DNA of 13,611 bases from Gemmatimonadota bacterium (GTDB lineage Bacteria; Gemmatimonadota; Gemmatimonadetes; Gemmatimonadales; Gemmatimonadaceae). The translations under genes and the position numbers were made by a program. Shown in pieces: positions 11,275-13,611 of this stretch. The stretch is taken from positions 1 through 13,611 of the forward strand of contig JAQBPZ010000331.1 of NCBI GenBank assembly GCA_028287225.1. The letters run 5' to 3'. Position 1 is the stretch's first letter; every line of letters begins with the position of its first letter. The notes beneath the pieces are model-generated. The model was given only the letters and a program-made list of their open reading frames with translations. It searched no databases and was not told the origin of the DNA.

Positions 11275-13392
11275 CTACGGGTGCACCGCCCGTGGCCGCG
11301 GAGGATTTGCGTACTCGCGAATCGGATGATCGCGTCGGTCAGCGTCCTCCGCCGCCACGACTCCCGCGAGCGCAGCGGCGGTCTCGGCGAGCCGCACGAA
11401 CTCGGCACGGTAGCCGTCCTCGTCGGCGCCGCGCGCGCCGTTCGCCAGGGCGATCACGTCACGCCACGAGAGCTGGCCCGCGTTGGGTGAATGGCGGAGC
11501 AGCATCCCGAAGCCCGCGACGGCACTGGAGAACCGCATCGACTCCGACGCGCGCGCGCCGCGCTGCGCGACCCGCACGGGATGTGTCACGAGCGTGCTGC
11601 GGTCGCCGTCCGGCGCCTTGTACCGCATGGCGACGTGCAGCAGCTCGTCGGACGGATATGCGGTCGCCGCCCGCGACTGGTAGCGGAGCGGCGCCACGCC
11701 GGGGAGGGGTACGTCGAGCCGCACGTCACTGCGCACCACCTCGTAGAGCGCGGTCACCGTGTGTCCGGCGCCGACGTCGCCCGCGTCCTTCGCGTCGTTG
11801 GTGAAGTCCTCGTCGTGCAGCAGCCGGTCCTCGTAGCCGACCAGGCGATAGGCCTGCACGCGCTCCGGGTTGAACTCCACCTGCAGCTTCACGTCCTTCG
11901 CGACGGTCACGAGCGTGCCGCCCATCTCCTTCACCAGCATCTTGCGCGCTTCCATCAGGTCGTCGATGTAGGCGTAGTTGCCGTTGCCCGCGCCGCTGAG
12001 CTTCTCCAGCCGGGCGTCCTTGTAGTTGCCCATGCCGTAGCCGAGGATGGTGAGGTAGGACCCCTCGGTGCGGCGCTGCTCGATCAGGCGCACCATCTCG
12101 CCATCGCTGGAGGCGCCCACGTTGAAGTCGCCGTCGGTGCACAGGATCACGCGGTTGTTGCCGCCGCGGACGAAGTTCTGGCGCGCCACGTCGTAGGCGA
12201 GGCGGATCCCCGCGCCGCCGGCGGTGGAGCCGCCCGCCTCGAGCCGGTCGAGCGTCGCGAGGATGCGCTGCTTGTCCGAGCCGGGCGTGGAGGGGAGCAC
12301 CAGGCCGGCGCTGCCGGCGTAGACGACGATGGCGATGCGGTCCTGCTCGCGCATCTGCTCCACGAGCAGCGCGAGCGACTGCTTCACGAGGGGGAGGCGG
12401 GTCGGCTGCTGCATCGATCCCGAGACGTCGATCAGGAACACGAGGTTGTTCGCGGGCGCGCGCCGCAGGTCGATGTCGCGCGCCCGCAGCGCGATGCGGA
12501 CCAGGTCGTGGCGCGGGTTCCAGGGAGCGGGGGCGACTTCGGTGGTGATGCGCAGCGGTGCGCCGCCGGCGCGCGGCGTCGGGTCGTCGTACGGGAAGTA
12601 GTTCACGAGCTCCTCGATCCGCACGGCGTCCACGGGCGGCAGCGTGCCGCTCGAGAGGAAGCGGCGCACGTTGGTGTACGACGCGCGGTCCACGTCGGCC
12701 GAGAAGGTGGAGAGCGGCGTCACGCGCGGCGAGCGGAACTCGTTCTCGGGCAGGTGGTCGTATGCCTCCGTGTTACCGGGCTCGCGCGGACGTCGGATGC
12801 TCGCCGTCGCGTCGACGATCTGCGTCGTGCGGCGCATGCGGACGACGCCGGTCGGCGGGGACGCGGCCGGCGCGGCGCGTTCGGCCATGACGGCCACGCG
12901 GCCGGTGACCGCGCCCTGCTGCACCGACTTCGAGCGGGGGATCGCCTGCTCGGGACGCTGGGCCGGCGTGGCGGCGGCGGACGCGGCGACGCCGACGGAC
13001 GAATCCACGGCGGCCACGGTGACCGTACCACGTGCGGCGGTCAGCTCGACGTCGGCCTGCACGCGCGCGCCGTGCAGCACGACGCGCAGCTCGCGCGGCG
13101 TGTAGCCCGCCGCCCGCACCACGAGGATCGCCGGCTCCACGTCGGCAGTGTGTCGGATGGAGAGGGTATAGCGCCCGTCGGCAGCGGTGGTGAACGCCGG
13201 GCCGCGCCCCTGGGCCTGCACCGTTGCGCCGGCGAGGGGCGGGCCGCCAGCGGCGCGGACGGTGCCGGTGACGATGGTGGCCACGTCCGTCCGCGCGACG
13301 GTGACGGGACGTGCGGCGAGACTCGCGGCGGATGCGGCGAGGAGCGCAAGCAGCAGCGCGGGGCGGCGGGTGAGGACAGCGGGACGACGCAT
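11275..13392 (-). CDS. Secreted VWA domain protein, YfbK-like, with an N-terminal regulatory-like domain
   Basis: The 705-residue protein has a signal peptide (RRPALLLALLAASAASLAAR, cut near residue 28), a carboxypeptidase regulatory-like beta domain (about 38-118: GTVRAAGGPPLAGATVQAQG, then DGRYTLSIRH), and an Ala-rich linker. From about 206 it is YfbK-like: NTEAYDHLPENEFRSPRVTP, the VWA N-terminal region (RIEELVNYFPYDDP), the VWA domain (about 317-495) with an intact MIDAS, D322-x-S-x-S in FLIDVSGSM and D420 in LCTDGDFNVG, and a DUF3520-type C-terminus. MIDAS domains bind divalent metal and a protein ligand; the role of YfbK proteins is unknown. ATG 13392 is chosen because GGAGG lies six bases upstream; the upstream reading to 13464 is not conserved. 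It stands alone, between repeats on both sides. Confidence 0.92.
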   Translation of the reverse strand: MRRPAVLTRRPALLLALLAASAASLAARPVTVARTDVATIVTGTVRAAGGPPLAGATVQAQGRGPAFTTAADGRYTLSIRHTADVEPAILVVRAAGYTPRELRVVLHGARVQADVELTAARGTVTVAAVDSSVGVAASAAATPAQRPEQAIPRSKSVQQGAVTGRVAVMAERAAPAASPPTGVVRMRRTTQIVDATASIRRPREPGNTEAYDHLPENEFRSPRVTPLSTFSADVDRASYTNVRRFLSSGTLPPVDAVRIEELVNYFPYDDPTPRAGGAPLRITTEVAPAPWNPRHDLVRIALRARDIDLRRAPANNLVFLIDVSGSMQQPTRLPLVKQSLALLVEQMREQDRIAIVVYAGSAGLVLPSTPGSDKQRILATLDRLEAGGSTAGGAGIRLAYDVARQNFVRGGNNRVILCTDGDFNVGASSDGEMVRLIEQRRTEGSYLTILGYGMGNYKDARLEKLSGAGNGNYAYIDDLMEARKMLVKEMGGTLVTVAKDVKLQVEFNPERVQAYRLVGYEDRLLHDEDFTNDAKDAGDVGAGHTVTALYEVVRSDVRLDVPLPGVAPLRYQSRAATAYPSDELLHVAMRYKAPDGDRSTLVTHPVRVAQRGARASESMRFSSAVAGFGMLLRHSPNAGQLSWRDVIALANGARGADEDGYRAEFVRLAETAAALAGVVAAEDADRRDHPIREYANPPRPRAVHP

Positions 13393-13470
13393 GACGGCCT
13401 CCGGAGGTGAGAGTTCGGAGGGGAGACGGCGCGTCCGGGGAAACTTGCACAGCCCGTCATTCACTGGTCG

Positions 13471-13557
13471 GGCAACGGCGGCAACGGCGGCAACGGCGGC
13501 AACGGCGGCAACGGCGGCAACGGCGGCAACGCCGAGGGCGCCGAGGGCGCCGAGGGG
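13471..13557 (+). repeat. GGCAACGGC and GCCGAGGGC nonamer tandem array
   Basis: Six perfect GGCAACGGC units (13471-13524), then GGCAAC, then three GCCGAGGGC-type units (13531-13557, the last GCCGAGGGG). Both unit types are nine bases long. It lies upstream of the VWA gene start. The 219 bases from 13393 to the edge show no gene; the frame that would read Gly-Asn-Gly has no start codon in the stretch just upstream. Confidence 0.88.
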
Positions 13558-13611
13558 AACGGCGAGGACGCAGAGGAGGGCATGCGCTTCAAGCAGTCCT
13601 CTGTGCCCTCC
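13525..13611. repeat. CAGAGG-type repeat copy, cut by the right edge
   Basis: GAACGGCGAGGACGCAGAGG at 13558-13577 parallels GAACAGCGAGGACGCGGAGG in the outer arm at 11083-11102. The last 21 bases before the edge are the exact complement of 11190-11210, the inner arm of that copy with its GACTGCTT end. The repeat is thus another member of the family, joined to and apparently diverging into the nonamer array. Confidence 0.75.

Noticed and set aside
11491..13410. A 639-codon plus-strand frame opposite the VWA gene
   Set aside because: It has low-complexity His/Arg/Val/Ala composition, as expected for the antisense of a high-GC gene, and no recognisable domain.
13471..13557. Gly-Asn-Gly coding repeat like PE_PGRS proteins
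   Set aside because: The frame reads GNG in phase but there is no start codon just upstream, and the units pass into a known non-coding repeat family.

Overview
The window is high-GC (about 70% by eye) bacterial DNA with dense short operons and no rRNA, tRNA, CRISPR array, prophage or transposase gene. An ECF sigma/zinc-finger anti-sigma pair, an M61 peptidase, a YfbK-type VWA protein, short palindromic interspersed repeats and start-proximal -10-like hexamers together fit a soil or freshwater lineage such as Gemmatimonadota. That assignment is inference; nothing in the sequence proves it. Almost all the genes look like ordinary chromosomal housekeeping or accessory genes. I do not see a defence, secretion or biosynthetic cluster.

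Layout. 1-687 (minus): a lipoprotein N-terminus that runs off the left edge, preceded by an amidohydrolase remnant that has lost its catalytic core but kept its reading frame. 768-1950 (plus): a candidate manganese (yybP-ykoY class) riboswitch leader, with an expression-platform hairpin, ahead of a TerC/Alx-type membrane protein. 1952-2983: two copies of one palindromic element (A and B) enclose a divergent gene pair, an unknown helical protein (minus) and an HNH nuclease (plus), whose start codons share a base. 2981-3346 (minus): a thioredoxin-fold [2Fe-2S] ferredoxin. 3452-5720 (plus): an alpha/beta hydrolase, then a rhodanese and an OsmC-like protein joined by an ATGA overlap.

5764-6790 (minus): an ECF sigma factor and zinc-finger anti-sigma operon, again with an ATGA overlap, read from a near-consensus housekeeping promoter whose -10 box is covered by an 18-bp perfect palindrome. 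6799-7818 (plus): a long GC hairpin, then a DMT/EamA exporter with a start suited to leaderless translation. 7844-7949: a palindromic CAGAGG-type repeat. 7989-11004 (minus): an M61 peptidase, a PepSY protein and a crotonase-fold enzyme. 11060-11267: a nested palindromic CAGAGG repeat. 11275-13392 (minus): a large secreted VWA protein. 13471-13611: a nonamer tandem array merging into another copy of the CAGAGG repeat, cut by the right edge.

Two themes run through the window. First, every convergent gene junction (TerC/unknown, HNH/ferredoxin, OsmC/anti-sigma, DMT/M61) is filled by a strong inverted repeat, so these elements may serve as two-way transcription ends. Second, the best regulatory signals are the riboswitch leader of the TerC gene and the operator-promoter of the sigma operon. 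The enzymes around them (ferredoxin, rhodanese, OsmC) hint at thiol and redox handling, but no single pathway ties the window together.
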